64,000 bases of DNA from Isoetes taiwanensis (GCA_021234155.1 JAJEKV010000040.1:6750438-6814437); one strand, 5' to 3'; counted from the first letter of the stretch, positions 33,849-45,147 are shown. Numbers and translations: made by a program. The notes: generated by a model from the sequence alone, not told the origin.

Positions 33849-33857
33849 CTTTTATAC
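33849..33857 (-). promoter_or_regulatory. TATA-like box near the H3 start
   Basis: Minus strand 'gtataaaag' lies only about 17 bp before the ATG. That leaves almost no leader, so either transcription starts very close or the box is coincidental. Confidence 0.3.
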
Positions 33858-34077
33858 TACTTAACACCGACAAAAATAGACAACCCGGCAAGAGATAAAT
33901 AGTAAAAAATAGAAGTTAAAGTAAAATATGATGGTAACGCTTTTTAAATAATTACGGAACCCAAAAAAAAATATCGGACAAAAATACGGAACCCTAAAAA
34001 AACATCGGACAAAAACACAAATAAAACCGAGATTCAAAGCTTAGGCGATAGACAATTTCTTGTTGATCGCGAACTCA

Positions 34078-34329
34078 CTAAACTTTACATTTCCTCTTGC
34101 CCAGAACCAACCCTAATGCCATAAATGAAATAATGGAAGTCGCCGCAATCTCTCGCTCCATTAGCACTCTTAGCTTCGATAATGGCCATTCGGCTTCCAT
34201 GGTGGTCGAAAATGACTTCCTCCCCTCTCCATACTCGAATATCCACCGTGACGGAAAGTGGTCCTCAAGCGGCTCCCAAAGTCCCAAAAAGTTGCAGCCT
34301 CTTTTTCTTTCCTTCGTTCTAGTTGACAA
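34078..34329 (-). CDS. Short open frame of uncertain status
   Basis: An 83-codon minus frame with 'FLGLWEPLEDHFPSRWIFEY' and 'MEAEWPLSKLRVLMEREIAA' looks protein-like in composition and sits between H3 and the methyltransferase gene in the same orientation. No ATG context, splice signals or family could be confirmed; it may be an exon of a decayed gene. Confidence 0.25.
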   Translation of the reverse strand: MSTRTKERKRGCNFLGLWEPLEDHFPSRWIFEYGEGRKSFSTTMEAEWPLSKLRVLMEREIAATSIISFMALGLVLGKRKCKV

Positions 34330-34998
34330 TTAACGATAAATATTGTTTTGGAAGAAAGTATCGAACTTAAAGGAGGACTTAACTACGTGGACCTGTTAGT
34401 TGACCGGATGATTCGTTGAATCAACATCCCAGGCCGGAACAAAAAATAAGCCATCCACAAAAATCGGCAGGGGGAGAAAGCACGATAACAACAGCCAGAT
34501 TTGAAACGGAGTGTTGCACAACTCCCCGCTTCAAAGATTCCCTCAAAAACATGGCATCCTCCTCCTTAAATGAACTTTTGGCCGAAGTCAAAGGATTTTG
34601 AGAGCTTAAATTTTTTTTTTTTTCTTGCTTTTTAACCTCTCGGCAAGTGTACATTTACATTTGATGAAATATCATAGCCTAAAAAGAGCAAAATTCTGTT
34701 GACTTTGCAATCCATGAAATGAAGACAACAAAAACATCTTAGTTTAAATGAACTAATAATAGTACATGAATTAGAAATTTTAAATACATCATTTTTTTAA
34801 GGCAAAATTAATTTTAACACTAGAATAATCTGGTTGATTTCTTGGTGGAAAAGGGCCAAATTTACTGTTGATTGTGTAGTGTAGACAAGCAAGACTAAAA
34901 AATAGGAAAATTGATGGGAATAAATAATATTAAAATGAATAAATATTTTAATATCGGTTTTAAAAGATACCAATCTGAAAAATATTTCTCACAAGGAG

Positions 34999-37900
34999 TC
35001 AAAGATCAACCGTAGTCCTCCCATGGTGTGTGCTTGTAGTTGCAACATCTTCCTTCGGGCTTCTCTTTCTCGGTGATTTAGCTTTTTGGTTGGTAGTGTT
35101 GTCTTCGCTTCCACTACTAGAGCCACTTCCTTTCATTTCGACCAAAAAAGTGACCTCATCCTCGTGGATTTGGTAAAAGGAGAATTTGTATTTAGGAAGA
35201 TGTCATTTTGGCAAAGTCGGATGAGGATTTGGCACCTAGCTCTTGATTCTCGTGTGGTAAGCTAGTAGTGCGCTAATCTCATCTTAATAAAATTCACGGC
35301 CTCCTTGTCTACATCCACCTTTGCTACGCGGTTCGGCCTTTTTAAGTCGCAGGCAATGGTTGTACGGCAGAAAGCATCAAGTATCCGGTCTCCTTGGCGT
35401 GAAAACATGTCAATAAGTTGGTTGATTAATTCTCGGGGCTTTTGATAGTGATTGACAATTATCCCCAAATAAGCTTGGGTCTTGCGGCTTACGCAACCAC
35501 AATTGGAAACTCTAACACATTAGAAAAATCGAGCATCCGGGCGTGTTGAAGTGCTCCATTGTTCTTTTGTTCAAGCTCCAAAGAGGGCCACATGAAGATA
35601 TTCCACTTTGCTTAACAATCTAGGGCCTCCAAAGATGATAAGTCATATTAGTTTTGTACCTTTATGAGAGAAGTGTAGTTAGCAATCTAGCAATTAACAA
35701 ATAAATTTACTATTCGAATAGCAAAAAGAAAGAAGTATTCCGAATAAGTTCTTACCGGACCAAATTCTCATAGCCGACTTGGCGCGGGGGATCCAAAATG
35801 ATTCTTGAAGCTTCGCTTCCACCATCCCTTGCATGCTAGAGTGGAACACCACCACCTCCAATGCTTAGCTGTTGTTATTTGTTTTAGACCATCAATAAAG
35901 GCATTGAACTCGAGTTCCTAAAAGGTAGGTCGTCATGCTTACTGTCCTTGATCTTAAACCCGTAAGGTATATCGGCAATGATCAGGGTAAAATTGCGGGG
36001 CTTAATGCTTTCCACCAACTTAGTGCGTCACCTTGAACAACGAGAAAACAAATTATCGATCGAATAATGTAAACTTTTCAAACTTCGGGACGGTTCAACC
36101 AGACAACCGCCTTATACATACCAAGGTTCTTTCCTCACGCAGCAAGCTTTAGCGAGGTGCATAAAACCTTCGGGGAAGGTCTTTGTTTTTCTTCTTGTTA
36201 CGCTTTTGCAAATGAAGTTAAGTTGTGTAAAATAGTTTGACACAAAAGAAGGTCAAAGAGGTAAAGCATTATACCTATCCTTCAAAATTAGGAGCATATT
36301 GTACAATACGCTCGTCTGAAGTTGCCAGAGGGTACAGCTCCTTACACCTTTCCCAGGTTTCTACGTTTAACTGCTCCATCAAGCATGTTTGGCATGCAAT
36401 GGCGTTTTTGGTCGACAAGCGAGAAAATATGAAGCACATTACTTATTCCGAATACAAAGCGGATAAAAGGAATCGAAAATGTATAAAGCCACAAGACATG
36501 AACGCTTACTTATGCAGTTCTTTTGACATCTCTTCTAAGGAAAACTCCTTGTCCACTACTTTTTGGAGTAACATTTCTAAGATTGTTGTGTCCGTGAAAA
36601 CCCCGTGACTCCCTCCAAATTTGTGATAGTCATTTCTTTTTTGGCACGCTGCATTGCCTTTTTTTTCTCTGTTTTGCTTTACCTTTGCTCTTTAATTCCC
36701 CTCTTTCAAATTTGTGAATATTTCGTTTTTTGCGGGTCCCATATCTGACAAAAAAACAACATATTGTAAGTTACATTGGAGAAAATCTTTTAAAAATGAG
36801 ATACCATAAACATGAAACAAAGGCCAGAGTGTATTCCATAATACACTTGACCCGGTTTACCGAGACCAAAGTATATTACGGAATACACTTTGTACCTATG
36901 TCCTGAAGGCCAAAGTGTATTAGGAATACACTTTGGCGACACTAATCTTGCGAGGGCTATTCGAATCTGGATGTTTACACCCTGCCATCCACGAAGGCCG
37001 GTTTGAAACCAATTGTAGGTGGCTGATCAAAGAGTGCCTCTTGTTGGCTTCATCATACTTTTAGGCAAACACTCTATTGTGCGCCTCCTTAAGCTCAATG
37101 ATGGCTTTGGCTTCTTAAGATCTTCTCCATATTTTTTCTTTAAATATTAGGTACTCTCGTGCATGAATCTAATTTTGTCGACAAAACTCATTTTGAGTTT
37201 GTACTCATTATCTGCATTTGTGTGTGTTGGCCACTATTTTAGCCTCTTCATCGGTTGGGGCCACAATACCTTTGCCTGCGGAGGGACGAGGAAAGGTATC
37301 TTGGATTTTCTTTTCTTTAAAAAGTTGCCTCTCGAAGCTTTGAAGCTATGGTTTCCACCTGACACATAATGTGTGTAATGATCGCATTCTCTCTGTCATA
37401 ATTTGCTTGGGTCCATGCACCGGCTACGTCGACAAGAACAACTATTGGAGCAACATGTGCATTTGGGTTACTCCTTATCCTGTCTTTTAAATTTCTGACG
37501 TGATCCGCATAAATTTTTCTCACCTGCAGTGGTCTCTCTCCTGTCTCATCTTTAGGTGGCAGCTTCATGCAGGTGACATGAAGATAAATTACTCCTTGAA
37601 CATATCTATTTTTATTAATTTCTTCCATCCGTTCAGCCGTCTTGTCTATTTTTTTTTCTTTTATTGCAACCCCTGGGGCCTTGGCCTTCCCTTTTGTTTT
37701 TTTCCCTGTTGCCTGGGGTGCATCTTCAATGGCAAGAACCGCGGTCTTTCTTTTCTTGGGCTCCTTAGCAGCCACAATTTGTCTTTGCTTCTTTGATGGT
37801 GGTGGTGGAGGTTCTTCAGGTTCGGACTCAGCCGAATTTATATTGTCCTCATCACTCCCAGGTTCCTCCTCCTCATCATCTCCACCTTCTTCTGCTTCAG

Positions 37901-38365
37901 AAGCACTGTAGTCCAGTGCTTCACTTCTGCTGCTTGAAACCGTCCTAATGATGGTTGACAATGCCTGCTTATTTATATAGTGGGCAATGTATTTGTAAAG
38001 CCGTGTAGGATGCACGTTTGAAAGCTTAAAGAATGCTACATCAAGAACAAAGTAGCCTTGTGAAGTCTTAACTGAAAGTCTTGCTTGTTTGCTTTCTGCC
38101 CGGTTCTTTGGCTCCGCGTCTTTGTATGGATCCCATGCAGCTTCTAAACTCTTGTCGTGACCGTTTTTGCCGAGGACTCACGACGCATATATAGGAAAGT
38201 GACATTCTTTGTACTTTCCTGCAAAACTCTAAATCCGCATTACCACTGCGTTTGAAAATTCTCGTACACTTGTATCGCTTGATGGTCTCTTGGTCTTTTT
38301 TGGTGGCGTTTTCTTTGTGGTGATTTTGATGCTTTGTTTATGTTTTTGGATCCCATGTTCTGGCG
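34999..38365 (-). CDS. ParB-like / DNA N-methyltransferase (beta class) protein, multi-exon
   Basis: The probable start at 38,365 (MGSKNINKAS) leads, after a shift, to 'KTPPKKTKRPSSDTSVREF' and 'SLEAAWDPYKDAEPKNRAE'. Next come an acidic region (EEGGDDEEEEPGSDED), a basic one (KKTKGKAKAPG) and a ParB-N-like segment 'VRKIYADHVRNLKDRI' ... 'VAPIVVLVDV' (about 37,520-37,430). Further exons hold 'TILEMLLQKVVDKEFSLEEM' (36,590) and 'EQLNVETWERCKELYPLATS' (36,360). The catalytic part has 'FTLIIADIPYGFKIKDS' (motif IV, about 35,995-35,945), 'VVVFHSSMQ', then 'QKPRELINQLIDMFS', 'GDRILDAFC.TTIACDLKR' (motif I) and 'VDVDKEAVNFIKMRL'. The order IV then I is that of beta-class N6-adenine/N4-cytosine enzymes. 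A Lys/Arg tail 'KAKSPRKRSPKED' ends at 34,999. Introns and an NLS-like tail indicate a eukaryotic gene. Several single-base shifts are present. Confidence 0.68.
36822..36937. repeat. Palindrome cluster 1 (AAGTGTATTCCGAATACACTT-type), three copies
   Basis: Three near-palindromes at about 36,822-36,851, 36,864-36,894 and 36,908-36,937, each built as (ggcca)aagtgtatt..aatacactt(tggc). They lie between methyltransferase exons, probably in an intron. The shared arms suggest hairpins or a dyad protein-binding site. Confidence 0.85.
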
Positions 38366-38509
38366 CAACAAGCGAGTAACAAAGCTGTTTTAGTTAAAGC
38401 AAAGTAAACTAGAAAGTCTATTCGGAATAAAAACATCTACATTTTCTTTGCTAAAGCGGCAAAATGCACTAAATTTAATATTTTTGTAGCAAAACTAGTT
38501 TGATTTAAA

Positions 38510-38694
38510 GGCCAAAGTGTATTCGAATACACTTTGGCCTACGCTTTTAGGCCAAAGTGTATTCGAATACACTTTTTTTGCTACACTTTTTGTTGATGAA
38601 GGCCAAAGTGTATTTTGAATACACTGTTTTGTTCAAAGTGTATTCGGAATACACCCGGCCTTGGAAGGAGGCCAAAGTGTATTCGAATACACCG
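38510..38694. repeat. Palindrome cluster 2, five copies upstream of the methyltransferase gene
   Basis: Copies at about 38,510-38,539 (perfect: ggccaaagtgtattcgaata/cactttggcc), 38,550-38,577, 38,601-38,626, 38,633-38,655 and 38,670-38,694. The cluster starts about 145 bp upstream of the inferred methyltransferase start at 38,365. Weaker words (tattccggaata) continue to 39,010. Confidence 0.9.
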
Positions 38695-39059
38695 ACCTCA
38701 AAGTGTGCCCGAAACCACATTTCACATTTCTAGAATCAGCCCGTACATTGTACTTTTTCCCTTACCTCTCCATCTTTGCGTGCTATGTAAAAGCGGAATA
38801 AGGTCGGCGAAAGTTTTTGAAGGCCTAAATCGGGGCTGAGAGCAATTCGGAATACGAATGAGGTGCCACAAATTTCCTTTTTAAAGGTCTATTTCAGACA
38901 CATGTTCATTTCTATGTATACCGGAATACGTTTGGTTCAAAATGTGTACTAACTTGTATTCCGGAATAGCAGACTTCTCCTTGCCTTGACACTTTGTATT
39001 CTCGAATAGCAAACGTGCAAAAGTTGCTTCCATTATCTCTTCTAGTTGAAGTGTTTGAA

Positions 39060-42000
39060 GATGGTTAATCGCATCCGAGCGGACTTCCACCACCTTTTGT
39101 GGCACCGAGTTCCTCTACCGGAGGAAAACCCAATGAGCATGTGTTTTTGCCTGGTGCCCAGGATTCCTCATCTCCTGCCTCTACAACATCCTTGTTACTC
39201 CTTGAAGATTCTCCAAGTCCATCACATAGTAGACTGCCACCACCTTTCCAACCCTCCCCGAGCCCTTTCAAGTGTAGGTTGCCTCCTCCCTTTGTTCCAT
39301 CTCCACTGCATACGGTGGGCTACCACCTCCTTTTTACCATCACCGAAGCCTATAAAAGATCTTATAAGAGCGGCCGACTTAAATATATTAAAAAATACAA
39401 AAACAAATGAAGCCCCAATTTTTTAGCTAAACTATTTGTAGCAGGAACAAGTACAACTATTTGTAACCGAACAAGTACAAAGAATGTGAAATTCTCCATG
39501 ACTTTTCTCACCATGACTTGTGCACAAATGAAACGCATTTGTTTCGGCAATGTAGGGTCCCCACCTCCTCCCATAAATGTTGTGACACGGGTTTGCGAGA
39601 ATTTCAAGCGGCAATAAGAGCAATGTTTGACACGACACCTAGCCAACACAATCAAGCAACATCATCCTATGGCCCATCACCTACATTTAACACTTTGTCC
39701 CTCGAATTTTTCGGGATGCTGTGTCCGCGTGGTTTATTTTCCTCGAGAAACACACCACTAAGAGAAGAGGAGGTCACTCCTAGAGTGGAACTCTCATCGA
39801 GGATGAAGACCGACAAAAGGAACAACGAGATTATATGTTCTCTAACCAATCTTCAAAGAAATTCAAAGTAGATTTCAGCTTGAGAGCATGTTCTTAGTAA
39901 GAAAAAGAAATCGATGGACGAAAGCGAAAATGAGAAAAATTCTCGAGCTACATCTTTGTTATTTGGGATGCATTAGCAAATTCAACATGGCTAAACTTCG
40001 TGCAATTAGAGACCATTCACGGTTCTATGACAATTTGAGCGAATGCCTACTTGGCTTATCATGTAAGACCGAGGCAGGCACAACTTCTTGCACTATATCA
40101 ATCGGCAAGAAGTGTGTCAAAAATGCTTCATGGTGGTTACTTGCTTTGGGTTCCTCGAGAATGTCTCGAATACATAAAAGATTAGACAAAAACCCTTGCA
40201 TTGATGACCTTTGTGGGCTGGAAGAATTGTAACAATGCATGCCCTAGCTGGCGTGGCATGGATGGAGAAATACTTGAGCGTGTGAAAAATTGCCAAACAG
40301 CAATATGTATCACTTGACAGATAACATCACAAAAAAAGATGTTTTCAAAGAATACAAAGAGACATGCAGTCAATCTCAGCATATCTCTTATTCACATTTC
40401 ACTAGATTGTGGAAAACTGAATTTGGCCTTGTAAAAAATTCCTCGAAGACCTGAGAAATAATACGTGTGCTCAATGTGTCTAAAGCGAAGAGTCAAAAGC
40501 GCAAGGACCGATTTCGAAAAAAAGTAAGTTTAAGTTCTTCATTTCGTACTTGCATCATGTAATTGTTTTGACTGCTTCCTTCAACAGACATTTGCAGCGA
40601 AGCTTGCTAGACACCGTGACCAACAAGCGGTGAGAGAAGGAAGCTTGCTAAGCATAGGAAAAAAAGCTCTTGGCGTCTACTTGAGTACATGTCCGTTGTG
40701 ATTAATGGAATGGATCGAAAAAGGCGACTCTACCTCATTTCTTGAATATTCCAAAGATGTGCGGAAGAATGCTTTGTCAAGGTCCACCTCGTTGGGGCCA
40801 TGGTCTTCAATGGGAGTCTAAGGTGCAAAGTCTTTTTAACATATCCTAATTTGCATGGTGATCCAAATCTCACAATTACAATTCTTAACAAGGTTCTTTG
40901 TGAGCAGCAGCGGTTACCACCCGCTCTCTACGCAACTTGACAACACTACCGGGGAGAACAAAATCAAACACTCTTTGCTTATCGTGCCATGCTAGTGGAG
41001 CTGGAGATTTTAGAAAAATAAAAGCTCAGTTCTTACTAGTAGGGCATACACCACGATCAAATAGATCGGATGTTCGCCAGATTTTCGGTCGTCTCGAGGA
41101 AGAAAAAAGCTTTTTTGTCTTCCCACTTTGGTTCATATCATTGAAGACTCTTACACTCCCATGCCGGTAGTTGAGCTTCTAAAAGGAGGACGCAGACTTG
41201 GGGAATTTGTTTTCTCTCAGCGTGCAAGCGAGAGAACAAAGGCGTGAACAAGCTAAATGACATTACGTTTCAACATAAAAATCAAATTCTACTTGAAGAA
41301 TGGAGAGAGCCTTTTTTGGGGAAAAAGTACACTACAACTAAAGAGTGGAGTCGGGTAGAGGGATTGCGGCTTCCTTAAATCTGATCCGGACACTAGTTCC
41401 ATGGAGCGTCTTTGAGCAACTTCCTCTAAAAATCCAAAAAGTGTCAAAGCGAAAAAGAGTACCCCAGTCACTTCCTTGAAATCCATTGAAAATGGAATTT
41501 CCGCGGGTTTTAAGTACTTCTTGAACAAGATCAAATATGGTGGAGAGGCTTCTTTCTAGAACAAAAAGACTGTGATTGAACCTAGCTGGTAAGGCGGTTG
41601 CAAGAACCTTTTAAGTGGCCTAATGCTTCCCACCAACCACGAGGAACCAGGCAGGTCAAAGCATTGCTGCGAGAGCAGTACTGATCTGAGGAAGATGAGG
41701 GACGGGTCATGTACCTCGGTCCAAGGCGAGAATGAGCCTACGGGTAATGTCACGAAATTACCAAAGGTATGTTGATTGCTCTTCCGACCGAGGAGGATGA
41801 CAAGGGGAGACCTTTTGGATAGCCAAAGTACTTGACACAATCAAAGAGGAAGGCTGGTGACTAAACTCAAGATTCATTGGCTTGCTACGTTCGAGGAAAA
41901 TGCTTTTGAAGGTAGGTATGAGCTAGAAATGAGAAGTCAAAGAAAAGGGCAAAAAGCCAAGAAAGTTGGATGCGGGGGATGAGCTAGACTTATGACAAGT

Positions 42001-42188
42001 GAGTATTACGTGCTATGATTTCAAATTGAAATCGGACAATCGTTCGCCAGAGAACAATCAACTTGCTTAAGAAGGCTTGTAACTCTGAAGAAGAAGATGA
42101 AGAAGAGGTTGGGAATGCTTCACCATCCGTTGATAGTGATGAGGAAGATAACTCAAGCACTTCCTCAAGTGACAGTGAAAAGAAGTGA
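39060..42188 (+). CDS. DUF7869-type transposase-like protein, at least two exons, frame-broken
   Basis: An early Cys/His-containing part reads 'TISIGKKCVKNASWWLLALG' and 'SSRMSRIHKRL' (40,100-40,190). 'HISYSHFTRLWKTEFGLVK' is followed by a Cys pair 'CAQCV' (40,380-40,480). An intron (40,524-40,587; gtaagt...caacag) precedes 'TFAAKLARHRDQQAVREG' and 'VINGMDRKRLYL'. The core has 'DPNLTITILNKVL', 'PPALY' with 'QLDNTTGENK' in the next frame, 'AMLVELEIL', and 'AQFLLVGHT' followed by 'IDRMFARFSVVSRKK' (40,860-41,110). Later parts are 'LLEEWREPFLGKKYTTTKEW', 'GRPFWIAKVLDTIKEEGW' (41,800) and an acidic tail 'CNSEEEDEEEVGNASPSVDS' ending at 42,188. The LQLDN..ENK ... VGHTHEDIDQ pattern defines DUF7869 proteins, thought to be DDE-like transposases. 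Many shifts are present, so it is probably inactive as written. Confidence 0.72.
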
Positions 42189-42599
42189 AACCGGCGATGA
42201 TGGCATAAACGACCCACTTAAGATGTCTTGGATCCTCTCTTATCACTCCTCACACTTTTGCACATAATCGAAGTCTTAGGAAAAAAAGAAATAAATTTTG
42301 AATGTGAATATGAAGATTTTATCTTCAATTTTGAAAATACTACTATTTCGGCGTAAACTTCACTTCGATTTTTTGGTCAAAATTTGTGTTCTCTTAAATT
42401 AGAGGTTTACTCCAAAAAGACAATTCGCAAATTATAATTCCAAAAAAGTGTCACTTTCACATAGACAATTCTGTTTGGAGAAAAAAATTGGTGATTTTGG
42501 GGGTCAAATTACATTTTTTGCCTCTTTTTTTTACCACCTCATTTTAGCCATTTTTGCAAAAATAGGGAATTTTAAGGAATATTCCTTTTGCTCCCGCTT

Positions 42600-42890
42600 T
42601 CAATGATTTGCCCCGCTTCAAATGCAATCTTGTTGTATATGTCTTGAGTTTTCGAACTTCCCTGCACCATCTCGAATATGTTAAGCAAATACCTCAAACG
42701 GTGTGAAGATTTTGAAACTCATCCTCACGCCTCCGTTTTGAGACATTCCCGCTTGCACCTCGTCAACCATGCATTTCTTCATTGCAATTACATTGTTCTC
42801 ATTAGTCCGCGGGCTTACAAAGTTCACTTAAGGGGCAATTCAAGCGGCCTCAAGCTCGGTTTCCCGACCTTTACGTTATAATCATGTCCG
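42600..42890 (-). CDS. Possible minus-strand exon, unknown
   Basis: Minus frame includes 'ENNVIAMKKCMVDEVQAGMS' and 'GGVRMSFKIFTPFEVFA', helical and coding-like, with a bordered element about 200 bp upstream at 43,085. This repeats the layout of the 28-33 kb genes. No ATG or splice site confirmed. Confidence 0.25.
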
Positions 42891-43084
42891 TAAAACCAGA
42901 TGCCTATATCCCTAAAGGTCACATCCATCCATACCTTGAAAAGGACAATTCGATGTCTATGTGATACACGACAAGTACACTACTAATACTTTCGTAGGAA
43001 TGACATCCGGGACGCCCGATAAACATAAACCCGCACAATAAATTTGTTTGTAAACACGCGGTCAAGGAAAGAAAAAAGATAAAG

Positions 43085-43151
43085 GAGATCACACGACGCC
43101 AAACTATCTCTCACGATTAAGTAGCCGACGGCTTAACCCGTCGTGTGATCC
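43085..43151. promoter_or_regulatory. Bordered element, copy 7, with perfect inverted ends
   Basis: GATCACACGACG at 43,087 and its exact inverse CGTCGTGTGATC ending at 43,150; about 67 bp in total. The inner sequence 'aagtagccgacggcttaac' also has dyad symmetry (gccgac/ggc). It is the only copy with a fully symmetrical right end. Confidence 0.75.
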
Positions 43152-43829
43152 GATTAAGGTGGTTACCATTTGCGGGCAATTTTGGGAGTTTGGTTTTGGT
43201 GGAGATTAGCTCTTTGGCCATATTTAAGGGGTATATGCATGTCGATTGTTTATACTTTCCACTTTCCTACCGCTAGAATTCAACTTGAACTCTTTTATCC
43301 TACCTATCCAATGTGTAAAAGACGCCTCGGTCATGCTTTGTCGCTAACTCTATGCTCCGCCCCTCGTTGATGGCAAAGATACTCACCCATGAAACCCATT
43401 GAGACAAAACCTCCCACTTCTTGACCTTGGGAGTTCTCAGAATGGGGCAAGAACACGTAAAATTATGTGAGACATGGATTGCGAGATGAGGAGTGAAGGC
43501 GAGAGGATGCACGAGAGGCCGTGAGTGACAAGATCTAAGTTTGGCGCCAAAATTTGACAAAGGAGTTGGTGACGACAATAGGTCAAAGTCACCATTTTGG
43601 GCAGCGGGCGACTTAAAAAATCTGAAGGCCATTAAAATGGTTGCAATAAAAGCTTGACATCCCCTATGAAAACACACCATGTGGATGCCAAGTAAGCCCC
43701 GCTCATCCTTCTACCCGCCAAGTAATAACCGACTTTTCAGAAAAAGGCGCAAACCCGATTGGTCCGGGCGAACCGGCGTGGAAATCTTTAACCAAGATAT
43801 GGGCCATTTTCGGACCCCAAACCGCTAAT

Positions 43830-45147
43830 ATTTAATGACCGCATAGTAAGGTGTTGGTCTCCAAGTTTGTTTGGAGCATTCCGGGATGGAGAATCTTCTC
43901 CAGTGCGCGGCGCTATTGGTGCGAATCTCTTCGCCATTGTGTGGCACTTGGGAAGCCGTCGTGCATGTGGAGTTGCCCTAATCGTTGTATGGTCTCCGCT
44001 TTTCCACATGCATCCCCTTTTCTCATGGGGTGTTGGGGCTTGGGATCATATGCGTGTGCTCTTCCGGCTAGATTATGCCTCGGTTTATCACCACTCTTCT
44101 CCTTTCTTGTGGGTTCCTCTACCCTCGCCGCGACTTGCCCTTGGTCACATGCATGCTCGGACGTAGGCCCGCTGGAGGCGAGTCTTTGTGCCCACCTTGG
44201 AGGATTGGTATTGGGGTGGTCGGTTAGCCGTGGGGAGTTCTTTCGAATTTCGCCACCGCTTTGAGGGGCGCTGGACCGAAAGCTATCGGGGAACAAGTGG
44301 TGGGGAGTATTCGGGCTACACATACCTATCATCCCTCGTGATGATGTGGTGGTGCAGGTTTGAAGGTTCATCCGTGATGTTGTGTCTTCTTGTTTTGTGC
44401 GGTCTTGTTACCGGAGTCGGGCTATTCATGACACATCGCCCCTTCAAACAAGTGGTCTCTGCAGACTTCAGGGTTCGATAGCTTCGGTTTGGGCGTGGAC
44501 ATGGAGCTCACTTCCTCCACGAAGGTTAGGGTGCTTCGTGGCGGGTGGTAATCGGCCGTATCGTGGTGAATGCCCTTGTGAGTAAGTTTAGGCGGGTGTG
44601 AGCCCTCTCTCGCCTTTGTTGTGGCCTTCATCGTGAGACCGTGGAGCATTATGCGGTTCTATGCCCTCACTTGGGCCGCCTGGGATTGGGTTATGGCTCT
44701 ATTTCGAGGTGAGATTGACTAGCCCGCCAGCTTGCCGCTTTCATGTGTATCCTGGTGCTTGGCCGCCTTTATGGCAAACAAGCCTTGCATCCGGTGTGGC
44801 TTGGTTGGTGTGGCTGACGGAAGGCGGCGGGGTTGTGGATCTTCGTGGGGATTCGAGAGTGAAGCCCAGCCTCTCGATTCTCGACTCGTGTACAAAGCTA
44901 TTTCAAAGCTTTCCGGTGTTCCGGGGATTAGTGAAGCGGAAGTTTGCCATTTGGCGGGACTTCTTGGGTGTTGTAGATGGTGATGGTCGGTTTGTACAAA
45001 GAAGAGAGTTGCAGTTTTTCGTGAGTTTGTTGTGGAGTGTCGAGGTATATTTGCCTCTTTGGGGCGGTTCTTCTTCCTCCTCACTTGCTTTGTAATATTA
45101 CCATTCTTTTAATATATTGATGCCACAGTTCTTCAAAAAAAAAAAAG
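43830..45147 (+). mobile_element. 5'-truncated LINE 3' end with poly(A)
   Basis: Frames such as 'FVWSIPGWRIFSSARRYWCE' and 'MHPLFSWGVGAWDHMRVLF' resemble the zinc-knuckle (zf-RVT-like) region at the C-terminus of plant LINE ORF2. The sequence ends 'cttttaatatattgatgcc' then 'cagttcttcaaaaaaaaaaa' (45,136-45,147). Composition resembles LINE copy A at 17-21.6 kb rather than the AT-richer copy at 46-50 kb. Confidence 0.5.

Noticed and set aside
36237-36608. 123-codon plus-strand frame
   Set aside because: The opposite strand carries methyltransferase-gene exon sequence (EQLNVETWERCKELYPLATS), so this is a shadow frame.
34999-38365. Bacterial contamination as the source of the methyltransferase
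   Set aside because: Coding blocks are separated by AT-rich stretches with GT-AG-like junctions, the protein has NLS-like tails, and it is embedded among plant-type repeats.
22500-43200. Endogenous giant-virus insertion
   Set aside because: Histone and methyltransferase genes would fit, but I saw no capsid, polymerase or packaging ATPase, while transposase-like genes and introns are present. Kept only as an alternative.
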